Below are positions 63,344-64,000 of a DNA stretch of 64,000 nt, one piece after another. Source of the DNA: an uncultured Senegalimassilia sp. (GTDB lineage: Bacteria; Actinomycetota; Coriobacteriia; Coriobacteriales; Eggerthellaceae); the NCBI GenBank assembly GCA_934630815.1, contig CAKTWI010000008.1:1-64000 (forward strand), written 5' to 3'. The position numbers were made by a program, and so were the translations under genes. The stretch's first letter is position 1. Every line of letters starts with the position of its first letter. The notes under the pieces were generated by a model. It had not been told where the DNA came from. It did not search any database and saw only the letters and a list, made by a program, of their open reading frames with translations.

Positions 63344-64000
63344 TTACTCTTCGCCATCCAGGCGCGTGACGCGCAGATCGTGGCCGTCCAAGGACAGCAC
63401 GAGCTTGCCCTCGAGCAGCTCGATGAGCTCCTCGCCCACGAGCGCCCGGCGCCATCCGCGCAGAAGGTCGATGCCCTGACGATATCCACGGGCCATGCGC
63501 ACCAGGTCATCGTGGCTTGCCAGCGTAGGGAACGCCACGCCGTTCTCCTTGGCGCGCAACCGCACAAGCGCGCTCATAAGGTCGAGCGGTGCATCCACAT
63601 TAGGCTCGTTGCGCCCGCTACGATCGAGTTCGGGCCAGCATTGCGGACCGGATTCCAGCGCCTTCTTCATAAGGCTGGCGACCGTTCGGGCATCGCGGGT
63701 ATTAAGCTTCTCGCGCATGCCGCGCACCATGAACAGCTCGTCGATGGTGCGGGCCTCGCGCTTGCACGCCTCCACGATCTGCTCATCGGTGATGACCCAC
63801 TTACGCGGCACGTTGCGCTTCTGAGCCGTGACCTCACGCCATGCGGCAACCTCGCGCGCCGCCGCCAGCTGCTTGCGCGAAAGCTGGCCGACGCGCTTGA
63901 GCCTGCGGTAGCGCTCGCGCTCATCGGATTCGAAGCGCGCAGGGTCGCACATCTCGGCGAACTCGGGGTCAAGCCAATGCAAGCGCCCCTGCTGCTCCAA
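63344..64000 (-). CDS. rnd: Ribonuclease D, C-terminal part (truncated by the window)
   Basis: The visible 218 residues carry two HRDC-like domains: RKQLAAAREVAAWREVTAQKRNVPRKWVITDEQIVEACKREARTIDELFMVRGM and a second near LVRMARGYRQGIDLLRGWRR. The 3'-5' exonuclease domain (DEDD residues) would lie upstream, outside the window, as the frame is open to the edge. RNase D trims tRNA 3' ends. No downstream gene in the same operon is visible. Confidence 0.85.
   Translation of the reverse strand: MEQQGRLHWLDPEFAEMCDPARFESDERERYRRLKRVGQLSRKQLAAAREVAAWREVTAQKRNVPRKWVITDEQIVEACKREARTIDELFMVRGMREKLNTRDARTVASLMKKALESGPQCWPELDRSGRNEPNVDAPLDLMSALVRLRAKENGVAFPTLASHDDLVRMARGYRQGIDLLRGWRRALVGEELIELLEGKLVLSLDGHDLRVTRLDGEE

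Overview
This 64 kb window is chromosomal DNA from a GC-rich actinobacterium. The best fit is class Coriobacteriia, probably an Eggerthellaceae-like gut anaerobe (inference). Three things point there: an actinobacterial-type integration host factor (mIHF) next to gmk and rpoZ; anaerobic metabolism (2-oxoacid:ferredoxin oxidoreductase, class 1B dihydroorotate dehydrogenase, pta and ackA, a formate/nitrite channel, a double-cubane-type 2-hydroxyacyl-CoA dehydratase homologue); and full selenocysteine machinery. Genes are dense, most lie on the minus strand, and many stops and starts overlap. I see no insertion sequence, prophage, CRISPR array or rRNA operon.

Layout. 0-7.5 kb: end of a gene with an Ala/Lys/Glu-rich tail (perhaps rpsT), holA, comEC, comEA, thiI, then mihF-gmk-rpoZ. 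7.6-21.1 kb: the complete UMP pathway in two minus-strand blocks, carA-carB-pyrK-pyrD-pyrF and pyrR-pyrB-pyrC, with two tandem paralogous MFS transporters between them on the plus strand. Both leaders carry a PyrR-binding-loop-like hairpin. The pyrR leader also has a clear promoter and an attenuator terminator, so a feedback-regulated pyr regulon can be read from the sequence.

21.4-33.3 kb: a selenium and redox island. It holds a GT4 glycosyltransferase, a cysteine-desulfurase-like PLP enzyme, a 2-hydroxyacyl-CoA dehydratase-type activator ATPase, selD, DUF3343, yedF, a double-cubane-cluster-type protein, a formate/nitrite transporter, selA, selB and tRNA-Sec. selD is itself a selenoprotein: an in-frame TGA at codon 28 sits in the active-site motif, and conventional ORF calling would start the gene about 140 bases too late.

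33.4-42.8 kb: a Ser/Thr kinase with an HTH partner, a DUF4190-like membrane protein, and a seven-gene unit with an XRE-cupin regulator, acyl-CoA ligase, P-loop ATPase, ferredoxin and the three subunits of a 2-oxoacid:ferredoxin oxidoreductase. 42.9-50.4 kb: rsmB (with a long Arg/Gly-rich disordered N-terminus), fmt, def, dnaG, and on the plus strand dgt and a YfcE-type phosphoesterase. 50.5-64 kb: a fused CydDC-type ABC exporter, coaX, brnQ, a GT2 glycosyltransferase, convergent pta and ackA, xseB-xseA, a YugP-type zinc peptidase and the 3' part of rnd.

Gene names rest on motifs and remembered family features, not on a database search. Starts were moved from the longest ORF where a ribosome binding site or family length supported it.
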